From: Marchantia polymorpha subsp. ruderalis | Taxonomy: Eukaryota > Streptophyta > Marchantiopsida > Marchantiales > Marchantiaceae | Length of the DNA stretch: 64,000 nucleotides | Assembly (NCBI GenBank): GCA_037833965.1 | Contig: AP031352.1 | Coordinates: 31,622,501 to 31,686,500, forward strand | Direction of reading: 5' to 3' | Shown here: positions 50,642-62,847 of the stretch, piece by piece | Numbering within the stretch: the stretch's first letter is position 1 | Layout of the letters: each line of letters starts with the position of its first letter | Position numbers and translations under genes: made by a program | Notes under the pieces: generated by a model | What the model saw: the letters and a program-made list of their open reading frames with translations, nothing else | Told to the model about the DNA's origin: nothing | The model's database searches: none

Positions 50642-51534
50642 GCACAGTCCTCGAGAGGAAATCGAAGCAATGTGTCCTTCCAAACGCCACCTTCCAAGCT
50701 CCTCTCGAAGAAAGACACGGTTCCGTCCGTCCGGATTCCAATCACAGACATGCTTCGAGTGCCATAAGCTCTGTCGAAAAGAGCCGTATCCACAAATATG
50801 GAGCCCACGTCACGCTCCATCGCCTCAGTGCATCCAGTTTCCGCCGTCTGCACGGACACATCGTCGGGCTTGGTCCGATCGTGCAGGACCTGCTCGACGA
50901 TCAGCTCATTCGGAAGATCGTCGCCCTCCTCGGCAGATGCAGATGCCGAGGACGACGAGAGGGCGGACAGAACAGCCTCGAGCTTGCGCTTGCCCCTCTC
51001 CATTTTCCACCACTTGCTGTCCTTGCCGCCATTGCTGAGCGAGTGGAAGCCCGGGCGCAGCAAGTGCACGACGGCCTTGGCTCCTTCGGGTCGATTCGAG
51101 AGGAAGGCCATCTCGCGGCGGCGCACGTCGGCCACGATCAGGTTGAAGCCGTTGTAGTCGTCGGCGGCCCGCGCCACCTCCTCGAGGTAATCCGCAGGGC
51201 CCTTGGCGCTCCTGAGGAAGAGCGTCGGCAGCGCCCCGCGGCTCGTAACGTCCGTGCGCTCGGTGCCGCGGCCCGTCAAGAACTTCGCCTCCCGAACGTT
51301 CGTCAGAAACGCCAGCCGCCCGCTCTTCGTCATTCCCAGCCACGTCCCTCCGCCGCTCACATCTCTCCCGCCCACGATGCTCGAGCTCGTCGGGCCATCG
51401 CCCTCTGGCTCTTCTTCGTCGTCGTCCCAGCAGTGGAGTGCGAGCGTGGGCCGAGAATGGAACTCGTCCCTGTTGACCGCCAGCACCAGCCAGAACCCCG
51501 GGTGCTCATCCAGCGCCCAGAACGAGATACACAT
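50638..51534 (-). CDS. TANGO2-like protein (NRDE family)
   Basis: A single-exon gene of 298 aa. It begins MCISFWAL and carries the family hallmark NRDEF at residues 21-25, then GGRD, GGGTWLG (61-67) and FLTNVRE, followed later by YNGFNL and LSNG. This is the NRDE/TANGO2 superfamily. In animals TANGO2 loss disturbs Golgi organisation and heme or lipid metabolism; its biochemistry is not settled. Length fits the family (about 270-300 aa). The coding sequence is GC-rich, unlike its flanks, and has no introns, unlike its neighbours. An Asp/Glu-rich insert (36-46) and a Ser/Ala-rich insert (192-204) look like lineage-specific loops. The start at 51534 is the only one giving the conserved MCI N-terminus. 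Confidence 0.93.
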   Translation of the reverse strand: MCISFWALDEHPGFWLVLAVNRDEFHSRPTLALHCWDDDEEEPEGDGPTSSSIVGGRDVSGGGTWLGMTKSGRLAFLTNVREAKFLTGRGTERTDVTSRGALPTLFLRSAKGPADYLEEVARAADDYNGFNLIVADVRRREMAFLSNRPEGAKAVVHLLRPGFHSLSNGGKDSKWWKMERGKRKLEAVLSALSSSSASASAEEGDDLPNELIVEQVLHDRTKPDDVSVQTAETGCTEAMERDVGSIFVDTALFDRAYGTRSMSVIGIRTDGTVSFFERSLEGGVWKDTLLRFPLEDCA

Positions 51535-52340
51535 CCTTCGCTATCTTTCGCAGCCGCGACGATTTCTTCAATCCTATTTTGTTTCGATCTCGCCTCTTCA
51601 ATTGAGGTGATAAGGTATGTACTGCTCATCTCAATCCCGTTCCCATCCATTCCGTGTTATTAAGTTGCGTTCTAGTCCCCGTGACAGCTTGCTTTGTAGT
51701 CATGTTGTTGCGTCAGTGTTTGGGGAGTCCAATCTGGCGTGAAGCTGAACACATCATTCTGCTCGTGTAGAGGAGAGCAGATTTATAGGTTTATATGGTA
51801 ATTCTTGCTGCTGATGCTTGTAACTGGAGCAATGCTTACATTATGACCTGTCCGTCGTCCTACACCGGTCGCTGAAAGATCGGAAGAATCGAAGTCCGAA
51901 TCTTCAAATGTGGACTTGGTCGAGGCCGTAGTCTTGTGTCATGAGCCTGTGGCAAGTCTCACAATGGCTGAAGACAGTTGTGCCCCTGTCTACTACTGTA
52001 CACTTCCGCCACGCAACTAGTGGAGTAGTGGACCTGATCTTGTCAAACGGGAATGGTCAGCCAAAGCAAGTTGCCGTAACCGATCGAAATCCTTCCACGG
52101 ATGGATTGGCTTGATTCGTGATGGTTTGTCGATGGTAGATGTAAATCGCAAGTTCCTGCTGGTTGGAATTGACCGAAATTTCTAACGTAATAAATCACGG
52201 TTTTATGACGGAACGATATAAGCTCATGCGTTCTTGTACTGATAGTAGAGAGAATTTCAACCTGAACCTAAATATCTATGAGCTACAATGTCATCCCGCG
52301 ACCTTATCCACTGGAAGCGGAACTGGTCAGATTAATTGTT
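51535..52340. other. upstream flank of the TANGO2-like gene, nothing recognised
   Basis: Mixed-composition DNA that should contain the promoter and leader of the minus-strand gene. No further gene is supported. Confidence 0.45.
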
Positions 52341-54710
52341 TAACATTGTAACTAAAATGTAAATTTGATTTGTTGAGTTATTTTCAGCTTTAGTTTGGGA
52401 TAATTATCTTCAATTGGTTTTAATACAGCAGTTTTTTATTTCGTCTAATCTAAAATCTAATGAAACTTTTGAGTTATATTTACTAAAATTTTTTACTCAA
52501 CTTTTTACTATATTTAATTAGCAAAATAGCATGTGTAGATTTGTTAATGCAAACTTTGGAAGATTTTTGGCAAAATATTAATATCAATAATAGAGCTAGG
52601 AGATAGTAGTTTTCAGTCCAAAATGGATTAAGAAGAAACAATTTATGCACTGAGCAATGAGGTAATATTTTTCTATTAAAGAAATTTAAAATATGAAATC
52701 TAGATTTTGATTTTTGAAAATTTTAATTTTTAGTGAAATTAATTGAGATTAAAAGAATATATGTTAATAACCATCTTTCACGCTAAAGTTATAATCTTTC
52801 AAATGAATTTATTTATCTAAACATTATTTTTTATATTTGACATGAAATTTATTTCAAATATAAATTAAATCATAATAATTAATTTTTCCTTCTATATCAT
52901 TTTTAAAAGATAAAAATAATAATTTATAGATAAAGATTTAAAGAATGTATGTTATGATATTTTCAATTTTGCATCAAAATTTATATTTTAAAGTACTATG
53001 GACATTATCATTATTATATTAAATTTTTTTAAATTATATTTCTCTACTAAGTGAAATGATATTTTTTAAATTATATATATATAGTTTAATTTTGTGTATT
53101 CAAGATGATAGACAATTGTTTTAAAAATATATTCTATATTCATAAATGAACAATGTTTAATATGGTTATTCATATAATATATATATTATAAAAAATTTAA
53201 TAATCTGTTTAAATTATTAGTTGAATAAAATAATTAAATCATTTAGATATAATTTGTCTGGTTAGGTATAGATAAACCAATCTACGATATATAGTTTCAA
53301 ATATAAGAATAATAATAATAATTTAAATATAAATATGTAATTAAAAAATTTTATTTAATTTTAAAATGTTATTTGATTAAGAAATATAATAATATTATTT
53401 AAATTTCTTTTAATCTGATTTAGTGAGAAATAAAATTTTGAGAGGCGTCAAGCTCTTAAATAGCATATATTCATTTCAACTAAAAAACAAGTAAAGTTCA
53501 AAATAAACCAATAATATGTTATTATGAGATAATATGTTATTGGAGAGCTTCAAACTTCTCAAAGTTAGCTTTGGTCATTATATCAATTTTCGATTTAATT
53601 TCATTAATAAATTTTAAATCAAATTTAACATTTGAGCAAAAATTTTATTTCAAATTTGAATTTTAATGTAAGAAAAAATGATCATGTTCAATCATAATTC
53701 TCAAAAAAAATTTAAATTAAACATACTTTTTAAAAAATTTGTAATTATTTAAAATCATAAATAAAATTATCATGATTAACTTTTAAAATTATTTCTATTT
53801 ACAATTTATGAATACAAATTTTATATTTATCCTCATACCAAAATTTCAATACGTAGTTGTAATAAAAGATTCTAATATTTCAAAAAAATAATTTTACATA
53901 CTTGTGATCAATCATATCAAAGAATCGTATTTTTTATCTTCTGATGTTATAAGTAGAGTTACTCATTTTCTAAATTAAAAATAAGACATTATTTAAAAAT
54001 AATTTTTTTTTAACTATTTTTACATCTAAATGCATAAAAAAGTAATAGGTAATCATCTGAATGCATTCACATTTTTGAATTTAAATAATCATTATATTTG
54101 ATTTGCAATTGTTGAATCAGTATTCTCATATTGTGAACAAAGTTCAAGCTCACTTGAACTTCATCAATAATTACTTAAATATAGATTATGGTTTTCATTT
54201 GATTTATTTCTTCAATTTCTGATGGATTCTCATAATATTAATCAAGTTAAATAATATAAATTTTTTTTATTCAACTTCATTTATCATCCAAAAAGTCAAA
54301 TATTTAATACATATCTTTGATGTTATTTGATATCATTACATCTAAACTCAAAGTTTTTTCAAATTTTGCTTGCTTCAGTCCGTTTGTATTATTGGCCAAC
54401 ATCATAAATAGAATAGTAGGTTTTTTGTGTCAATCTACAATCCATTTCTTAATGTAAAAATGCTCTCACATAGTTTGATCCATATTTTTCATAAACTATT
54501 CTTCTCTATCGAACCTTCAACTCTAAAATATATCCAAAAATACTTTAAAATAGTCTCATACAAAAATTTACATATATTTTTCTAGTTAATAGATTTGAAA
54601 ATTATAGTTTCTATCCACTTTATAAAATAATCATTAACTATTACAATAAAATTATTTTTCCAAGTAATAAAATCAAAATACTTGAAACATATAAATTTTG
54701 ATTTCTCAGA
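52341..54710 (-). mobile_element. heavily decayed Ty3/gypsy retrotransposon, integrase remnant
   Basis: An extremely AT-rich block with very few CpG. On the minus strand, 54663-54531 still reads like a gypsy integrase core (an FIVIVNDYFIKWIE segment, where intact elements have a VxxDYFTKWxE pattern, then KFLYETI). Near 54425-54395 there is a trace of the TEASNK-like motif that follows the integrase catalytic core. Stops and frameshifts interrupt it throughout. The segment left of 54.4 kb would be its 3' end, but LTRs are not recognisable. A short foldback (about 53436-53556) lies inside. Confidence 0.65.
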
Positions 54711-54837
54711 ACTTAGGCGGATCTATGGAAGTATGAAGGCAGCACTTCCAATACTAGCAACTGCAAACCAATACAGGAGTTCTTTTCGCAAGCGGACAAC
54801 AAATACTTTGAGGATAGATCGATAGGAGGGATGATAG

Positions 54838-55302
54838 AAATATAACAAGTCACAGGGCATAACGAAAGTTGGAGGTCCCGTTGCCGGAACTACTGAGGAG
54901 AAAGCGTGTCAACTTCCTGCAGTATCTTCTCGGACGAGTAGACCCAAGACACGGGTGTTAGTGACAACTGGAAGTTTACTTGCTCTTGAGTCTGCCATTC
55001 GGGATATGATTCTTTCTTCGTGGAGCGGACACACGGCAAAGTCCGTCGAACTTTTGCATGAGGTCATTGCGAGTTGTGCCGCATCCCTAAGCGTCGTTTC
55101 TGATGAATTGTTCCGGAAAGTTGATTGGACAAGTAGTTGTCATGGAGATTGTCCTTGTCCAGTAGGGGGACAAAAGACTTCGGAGGTTTTGTATGCGCTC
55201 AACAGAGAAATATGTCTGTGTCAACTAACGAAGGCAGTCCGGAAATTGACAACTCAATCAAGTGAAGATTCATACGATTTATCCAAAACTTGGGGAGTTT
55301 GA
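54838..55302 (+). CDS. open frame of unknown function, possibly an exon or gene remnant
   Basis: An open stretch of 154 codons lies in a GC-normal island between two AT-rich retroelement blocks. It starts without a clear ATG and ends TAG..WGV-stop. The protein is Ser-, Leu- and Cys-containing, with a CHGDCPCP patch about 100 residues in. I recognise no family. A CTCAG acceptor-like site precedes the island at about 54709, so the frame might be an internal or last exon of a broken gene. It could also be chance. Confidence 0.25.
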   Translation, partial: KYNKSQGITKVGGPVAGTTEEKACQLPAVSSRTSRPKTRVLVTTGSLLALESAIRDMILSSWSGHTAKSVELLHEVIASCAASLSVVSDELFRKVDWTSSCHGDCPCPVGGQKTSEVLYALNREICLCQLTKAVRKLTTQSSEDSYDLSKTWGV

Positions 55303-56700
55303 ATTGCTCTACCTCAAGGTCAGGGCCGAGCTCCAGAAGTCTACTGTATTTGAAGTTGTAAGTTATCAATTCACCTATTTCTCTTGAGCAATTTGTGTAA
55401 GATACACGGATTGAATTTGGGCCTTACTATCTATGTCTGCTTGAATATGAGGAGGTATACTTCAACTCCATCTTTGTGAGAGCCAACTCTCCATAAGTGC
55501 ATGCTTCAGATAGTTAAACCATGCCGCAGGCCATATTTCTGGTTCCTTTTAATTCACTTCCCTTTCCGGATAGCATGTCTTATTTGTTTAGAGTTCTTCC
55601 TTCAGGATTCATACGTTGCAACAGGAACCTTATTATTGTTACTCTGGTGGTATTGTTCCTTGAATATGGTGGCGACATAGACTGAAAGTTGTCCGAAGTT
55701 ACCCATAGTTGGGTGTGCCTTGGTTTAGGAGCAATTGTAACATCCGCATTGTTTCAGGTACGAAATTTCAAACTAAAGCTACTACGAAAAATGGAGCGTT
55801 GAAGTAGGCGAATGAGCTGAAGATACACACGGTACCATGCTTTGGGGTTCAACCTTAAAGGAAGTATTATATATGCGTCCAAATCAGTAGCTTTTGATCT
55901 CTTTCATGTTGATGAGCACTCACTCACTACCTTAATTCTTTTCTGCAGTTACCGTGTGTAGTATGAATGGGCTTGGAGTACCAATCGCAGAGCGCTTTGT
56001 CTTTCACTTTGTCTTCGTCTTTGCCCAGCACCCGTGTGAGCGAAGTTGGGTATCGTGAGAGAGGGAAATGTGGTACTGAAAGGAAGCTCGATTCAAACAT
56101 ACGCGTATAAGAAACCTGCAGTTTCTAGGTCGTTTAGTGCTCTCGTCTTGCTAGGTAGCAAGGGCATTTGGAAATGCTGGGGACCTGGCAGTCCATGGCA
56201 AGCAATTTTTTATGTCTTGATGCAATCACTCCGGAAATTTTTCTTGTAAGAAATTCAACAGAAATTGAGTAAAATTTCACACAGTGTGTAATTGGTACTT
56301 GTTTGAATTATCTTGGCTGCCTTGATCCACCCCTCTTTTTCAGACCTACTAAGCAAAGCTTGTCTTGATTGGTAAAGATACGATTGTACATAAATTGAGT
56401 AATTTTGCCCTGGCCCTCCACCATGAGACGCTTGCACCCAGCTTCCAAGCTGTCTACGTGCTTGAAAGCAGAGCGTAACCAAGTCAATCGACGCGTCCTT
56501 CTTTCCTCCAAGTTTTGTTCATACTGAACACGTCGTAAATCTTTCTGGCCTGTTTTGTACATCTTTCTGCCGCCTGTTTAAGAAGCGATGATATGGCGAG
56601 CGAGTCATGCGAATGATTCATCGTCCGATGAGCATTTGGTACCAACAGATTGCAGTCAACCTTGAATCTCTAGCTTGAAGTCTTCATTTCCAAATTTGCT
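55303..56700. other. GC-normal island without recognised genes
   Basis: Only small frames are seen (for example 56046-56249 plus and 56562-56308 minus). The composition is like genic DNA, in sharp contrast to the AT-rich blocks on both sides. Confidence 0.4.
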
Positions 56701-57116
56701 ACCCGTCTATCGAAGTTGGCTTTTATCGAAATGATCAATATGTACTATTAAAATGTCTCCTTGGGCAACAAAATAGTAATATCATTTACAACAAAAACAT
56801 CTAATTAGCTTCTATGGCTACAAAGTTTGACCAAAGAAATGTATATGGGAGAGACGAAATTTTTAGATGTTAAATTCAAAGTTCATAATGCTTATATAGT
56901 ATTCCATCTTCTATTTAAATGTTTAATAACATATAGCTTTAATTTTAAAGATAAATGAAAAATCAATCTAAAATAGGTTCATTTTAATCTGATATTTGTG
57001 TAACATTTTTTGATAGTTTTGATTCTCATTGTGATACTAACAAGCACAAAATCATGAAATTTGATATTAATGTATGCTATTTGAATAAAACCATTAACAG
57101 AACAAAAACAAAATAC

Positions 57117-57144
57117 TACAAGTATTTTGTACAAAATACTTGTA
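57117..57144. repeat. 28-nt perfect palindrome
   Basis: The stretch is self-complementary without a loop, centred on GTAC (core AAGTATTTTGTACAAAATAC plus flanking bases). It lies in AT-rich transposon-derived DNA. Confidence 0.8.
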
Positions 57145-57606
57145 ATTTAGCCGTAACTAGAATCATAAACTGATGTATGTGGTTCAGCTCCATATCATTC
57201 TACTTTCATGGTCTAGATAGAAGCTTCATAAAACCAATAATGATACATCAAGTCTCCTTAACCAACGTCTTGACGATACATCTCTCCATCAAGTGTACAT
57301 GTGAGACTAAAGCTCATCATAATGCTAAGTAACCCAATTCTTATTATAGTACAAGGCTAGTGAAACCTAACATGATATCGATTACAACCAACCCTAACTA
57401 GAGGCCAAGCCTAACTATGGTTAACAAAACTTGGATTGATCTTACAAATTTTTACTGAATCCAAGTCTTGGAGTAGCCAGTTTCTACTACCTATATATAT
57501 AGTTTCAATGGGAATTTCTAGAAGGTAAAACTAAATCATTGTTTTTCTTCTTTGAATGAGGGTTAACTTAAATTAAATCGTAGCTCACAATATGTCACAG
57601 AGAAAC

Positions 57607-57628
57607 TATATATATATATATATATATA
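57607..57628. repeat. (TA)11 microsatellite
   Basis: An uninterrupted TA dinucleotide run. Confidence 0.9.
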
Positions 57629-57739
57629 AACTATCATGTAATCTAACTCACTAATGCAAAATTTGCAAAGTTGTACGGTGTTGTGAAAACTTATCAAAAG
57701 GAAAGATTTTGGTAAAATGATCAACCGGTTTTGTTATCT

Positions 57740-57990
57740 ATGTTATAAAATGATCTTGAAGTCTATGTGCTTCATCCTACTATCTATCACTTGATGCTTA
57801 ACAAGGTGAAACGCGTTCTAACTATCACAATGAAGATTGACATCCTATTGCAACAATCTCATCTTAATGATAAGTTTATACAACCATATTGATTTCTTTT
57901 TTGATTTTGCTGCAACATATTCAGATTGTATAGATGACAAAGAAATGCACTTTTGAAATTCTTTATTTTTTGTAGGATGATTTTAAACAA
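57740..57990 (-). mobile_element. decayed Ty1/copia RNase H remnant
   Basis: On the minus strand the RNase H end of a copia polyprotein can be followed. A segment like ISLSSIQSEYVAAKSKK is followed by SIWLYKLI, then LHCDS and MKHIDFK, matching the conserved LSTTEAEY, LHCDNQSA and TKHIDV regions of intact elements. Several stops interrupt it. The block is AT-rich. No LTR could be paired with it. Confidence 0.7.
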
Positions 57991-58126
57991 TTTGAATTGC
58001 TTCACATGCATAATGCCCGCGAAGGAAAGTCTTGTGAGGTTGGTGCGGGAGTCATTTTTTTTCCAAATCAATAATGGAAAAGTCCCTTTCAACCGAAGTC
58101 GTATTTAGAAACATGTTACAGATATA

Positions 58127-58450
58127 ATATGAAAGACAAAAAAATAAATGAAAGATATGAAATATACTTGATAAACTCTGTTTCAGCCAAGAAGAGACGC
58201 ACAATTTTCAAAACAAACATACTATAGAAGTGATATGAAAGAAATAAAATATACAAGATATGTGAAATTTATATGAATACTTCTAATCTAGTCAAGAAAA
58301 GACTCACAATGATCGCAACAAACGTGCTATAGAATTGATATGAAAGAAAAAAAGTGAAAAAGTGCATGAAATGTACTTGGAAAGTTCTGTTCCGGCCAAG
58401 AAAATATTCATATTGATCAAAACAAACATTCTTAGAAGAATTATGAAAGG
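58127..58450. repeat. minisatellite, about 105-bp period, three copies
   Basis: ATATGAAAG-type starts at about 58127, 58233, 58338 and 58440. Each unit also contains a GCCAAGAA-like (or GTCAAGAA) block and an AAACAAAC(a/g)T block. Copies are diverged. Confidence 0.65.
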
Positions 58451-59234
58451 AATGAAGTAGAATTTTTTTTTATTTGATTATATCATCCTTGAAAGTAAAT
58501 AAATTAGTTGACAAGAACATGTGAGTAATGCATATGTTTGTTAGATAAAAATTGAATGTGTTCGTTGAAAGCAACTTATCAATAACATGTGTGATTGTTA
58601 AGGCTATTAGCCATATCATCAATACACTGAAAGTGAAATGAATGATGAAAACAAGATTTTATCTTTTTTTACTTGTTGGATAATCTATATAAGAAAAAGT
58701 TGAACCATTTTGGATATTTTTCATATTCAAAATTGATTTTTTATTATTGAATAAAGTACTTTTTTAATTTTATTATTTTTTATCAACCATTTCTTAATTT
58801 TTGATGATCAACTTTCAACATTTTGAAGATAATACTGATTGGTTGGTAAATTTGTTTGATTGTAGTACATGCTTTCACAATAATGACACATGAAATACAA
58901 TATGTATTTGTATATGTGACATAGATTTCAACTTGTATGATCCTTATCAACACGTTTCAATGAATACAACTCTGTAAATGCAGTAACATAATTATTATAT
59001 GATAATTTCAGAAGAGTCATAAGAATATTTTACTCTTATTGCTCTTTTAATGTGAAAGTTCATAGCATATTGTAAAATATATAAGATTAATTGTAAAAGA
59101 AATGATGATTTTGTGAAACTTCATTAGCTCTTTTTTTTTAATATCAATTCAAGAGTGATAGATTGTTAACATTGTTAAATTTGTCGTGAGAAAATAATCA
59201 AACTGTTCTAAAATGTTCAAAAAGAATAAATAAT

Positions 59235-60515
59235 TTAATTTATGACTAAGACATTGCTTAATCCATGATTCACAACAAAATGCATCAATATACAAATATG
59301 CAAATTATGAAACTGTCACTCTTATTCTAGTTGGTATGATATGAACCATATTGCTAAATTTGTTTACAAAAAACACAACTGAATCTAACAAATATCTTGC
59401 AAACTCACATACATTATTCATGATGATATATTCATATTGTTATTTTGACATATGAAGAAATTTTAGTTAAACTATTAGTTTTTTATTACTTGCTTTTTTT
59501 TTCTTTTTTTTGACAAGCTACGCAACTTCAAAGACAATAATCCACATTCTCTTGTACTTTGGATCAATTATACACTTGTTTGCTTTTTAAAATCTTTTTC
59601 ATTTTCACGTGTTATGCAACAACATTATCATAATGATTCGATACAATCATTATGCATAACACTTGTCGTTGAAAAATCTATATATGTTATATGTGAAATG
59701 TCAAATCTTGAGCAATTTTCTCTTTCAATTTGTAATGGTCTCATGATAATTTCAACCTCCTTTGTTACATGTAATATCTAACTCTCATGAATTCATTTGA
59801 AAATTTCACTTTTGCAACATGCGTATGAAAGCATCCACAAGTTGTTTTTTGCTCTTCACTAACACAATCTTCATATTGAAATGCTATGTCATTATGTTCA
59901 TTTCATTTTTTAGTTAAAAGTCATGTTTGAGTCTCTAAATACATCAATGATTTATGATTAATCTTCATCACAAATTTTTATTGTTATAGTATTTTTTTTC
60001 TAGGTTTTGTTCGCAACACAATGATTGGTTTTTTTGTTACATTGTGTAATACAGCCATTTAGCTACAATCAACTTTTTAGAAAATTTAGCAACCAAATAT
60101 AGATGTCACGGTAGACAATCAAAACTTTGACAAATCTATTATAAAAGAAAGATGAGTCATAGAAAATTTTTAAGCTAACATTGATTCTAAAGTGCTATTG
60201 ATTTTTGAATGAGATTTATTTTTTCAATTTTCAATTGGATTTTTTTCCTTAAAATCCTATGATCCAAGTAATCTATTTCTAAATTGGCAAATTTACATTT
60301 TTCAACTTTGTCATATGATTCATTTTCTTTCATGTAGTTTCAAGAAATAGATGAAGTACTTCTTGTATATGATGCATATGATTACTCAAAATTTTGTCGT
60401 ACACAAAGTTATCATGTAGAAAAACAAAAATAGACTTGTCTAAATCTATACAAATAATATTGTTTATCAATTCCATGAATATAGTTGGTTCATTAGTGAC
60501 TTTATTAGACAACAC
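59235..60515 (-). mobile_element. decayed Ty3/gypsy polyprotein: reverse transcriptase and integrase
   Basis: Read on the minus strand in the expected order. RT fragment 60515-60330: NEPTIFMELIN, then LDKSIFVFLHDNFVYDK in place of the FIDDILVYSK-type active site, so one catalytic Asp is lost. RT continues at about 60310-60230 with KLKKCKF and IDYLDH, like the KCEF...YLGH motif. Integrase zinc-binding end at about 59561-59508 (VQENVDYCL-stop-SCVACQK). Integrase core at about 59400-59310 (FFVNKFSNMVHIIPT) and near 59290-59235 (NHGLSNVLV, matching the HGLP.xIVSD motif). Stops and frameshifts throughout make it inactive. Confidence 0.8.
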
Positions 60516-60672
60516 TAAATATTCAAAGTAATTATGCCTAGTATAAAAAGCGTGAATCTTGTGAATATCTTCATCTGCAGTTTAAATATGATTGTAGCCG
60601 TTTCCAAAATTGAATTATTGAATCTAAAATTGATCAAACAAGTCATTCATACAAGGTAATTAATATATTTTT

Positions 60673-60933
60673 TGGTTGAGAGTAACTCTGGTTAAGGAGT
60701 TAATTGAGTTTAACCGCATATGTAGCTATTTTTAGCATAAAGTGGTTGCTTACCTTGGGTATATATACCCTATGGGTGATAAGAAGTTTCTCACTTCAAG
60801 TAGTAAACTCTTGAATGTATTCCTCCGTGGACGTAGGCCCTTAGGGTGAACCACGCTATATGTGTGTCTCCTGTGTTTATAGTGTTGTTGGTTTGCTCAG
60901 TCTTAGGTTTACCGTAAGAATTGGTATCAGAGC
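60673..60933 (+). mobile_element. Ty1/copia LTR with tRNA-iMet primer binding site
   Basis: The stretch TGGTATCAGAGC at 60922-60933 is the canonical plant primer binding site complementary to the 3' end of initiator Met tRNA. The 250 or so bases before it look like an LTR. There is a TATA region inside a 14-nt palindrome (GGGTATATATACCC, 60757-60770), then the GTGGACGTAGGC...GAACCACG stretch typical of copia R/U5. The left border near 60673 is approximate. Coding sequence to the right is replaced by the hAT element from about 60.99 kb. Confidence 0.75.
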
Positions 60934-62847
60934 GAGTTTCGATTCGGTGCTTGTGTCAGAGTGTTTTTCATGAACGACTTTCTAACACGTAGTGGCGGAG
61001 CCAAGGGGGGATGGGCAGGAGGGGTGTATCCCCACCCCCCCATCCCTCTAAAGCAAACCCTACCCCTGAAAACGCGGGACCGAAAAACCACACGTGCAAA
61101 GCCAGATCACCTTACCATTCTTTCTCTCTAGAGAAAAAACCAGGTCCATGACAATCAAACTGTTTCTTCGATTGAAGATACTCATACATGCAGGCTTCGT
61201 AAGAGCACTTCGTGTCTCTCTGCGTCTGTTTGATCATTTTGTTTCATTCAATATCCTCATTCCGGCAAGCTTCGTAGGAACGCAAATGATATTTGCAGAG
61301 TCCGCGGAGAGCAAGGGTTTTTTTTCGCCGGCGAGTTAGTCACGACGGCAATCAGCATCCACAAACGATCTGTTTGTAAGTTAGAGTTTCACGTTGAACT
61401 GTTTGTAAGTTAGATCAATTTGTAATCGATTTTCCAACTCTCATTAGAAAGAACTGAGAATGATGGTTTTACTAAAAAGAAGTCTAGACATGTTCAATCG
61501 ATTTAGGTAGATGAACCGAATGCAAGTAAATGATAAAATCAGAGATTTTTTTGACTTGGAGTGCTTCCCTTGCACATCAGCATGTGCAAGGTCTGAGTAT
61601 GTCGAAGTATAGTTTGCTGTTCGATGCATGTCTTACGCTCCTTCTTTGTGGACACAACTTCTGGTTTATCTAATCACTAGACCAAGCTTTAATCGGACCA
61701 GATTCAATTGGATTGTCTTCATTCCACGTTGGTTATAGATCCTCGCTCTACGTGCAATACTTCTGATTTATTTTTGCAATCTGTAGTTCTTTTTAGGGCT
61801 TCAATGCATTAGCACACGAGGTGATTTCAGTCATATTTTCTTGCCGCTCGTATTGAAAACTAATACCATATACGTGGTTGAATTTGAGATGTTATATCTC
61901 ACATAGTATCTTCATTTTCCATTTGATTTCTTGTTTACGTTTATTACAAGATAGCTTTTTTTCAATTACAATACATTGTAAATAACAAAAGTATGGCGTT
62001 GTCTGCTTTATGTTTTCTTGTCTAGAATAAGCTGTTCCTTTCGTCACTTGTTCCAGGCTTCATGCATTCTTATCTCTTTGTCCTTCTCGTAACATTATGT
62101 GTTCTTCTTGCGCAACATCTAACATTCTTAATCTAAGCGTCCATCGTCTATGCTGAAGAATTTGTTGGTGGTTGGCGTTCTGTCTCTGTCAACTCCTGAG
62201 GGCTTGTGGTCAACACATGCCTTTGACTAGACGAAAGCAATCAAAAACAAGTGTTTTAATTCCGAAACGTCCTCATTACCATAATCACCTGAGTATGATG
62301 ATTCAAGATTACTCGTTCTCATCAATAGTCAATACTCGTATTTAGACTACATCCTGTACTACGTATTAACGCTCACTTGGACGTTCTTCCTCCTTTGATA
62401 CGTGGAAGTGACAATAGTCAAAACAGAAAATCGACAATTTGGATCTCCTCCTCTCGTGGTTTCACGGTTTGTCATTACCAGACCTCCTCGGATCCGGAGT
62501 GGAGTCTAACTGCCAGTATGGAGCTAGTGGAATGAGCGAGACTTATTTGACATCTCAACTTTGTATACAAAACTAGTGTTTGGTGGGTAAGGAAAAAAGC
62601 CAAAAAAAACAGTGGATTGCGTCGTTGGTAGAGTGTAGATCCACGTTCATTCCATGATCTAATGGTATCTGAAAAGAGAACTTGGACATATGAAAAGCGG
62701 AATTGATCTCAGCTGAATTGTGGACATGACATGGACGACGGGATGTCAGGCGTAGGTTTGTCGTAGATGTATCAGGGAAAGAGGCTTTGTTGAAGACCAT
62801 CCATCGATCCAAGTACGAACCATTGCTGAAGACCTCCATCAATCCAG

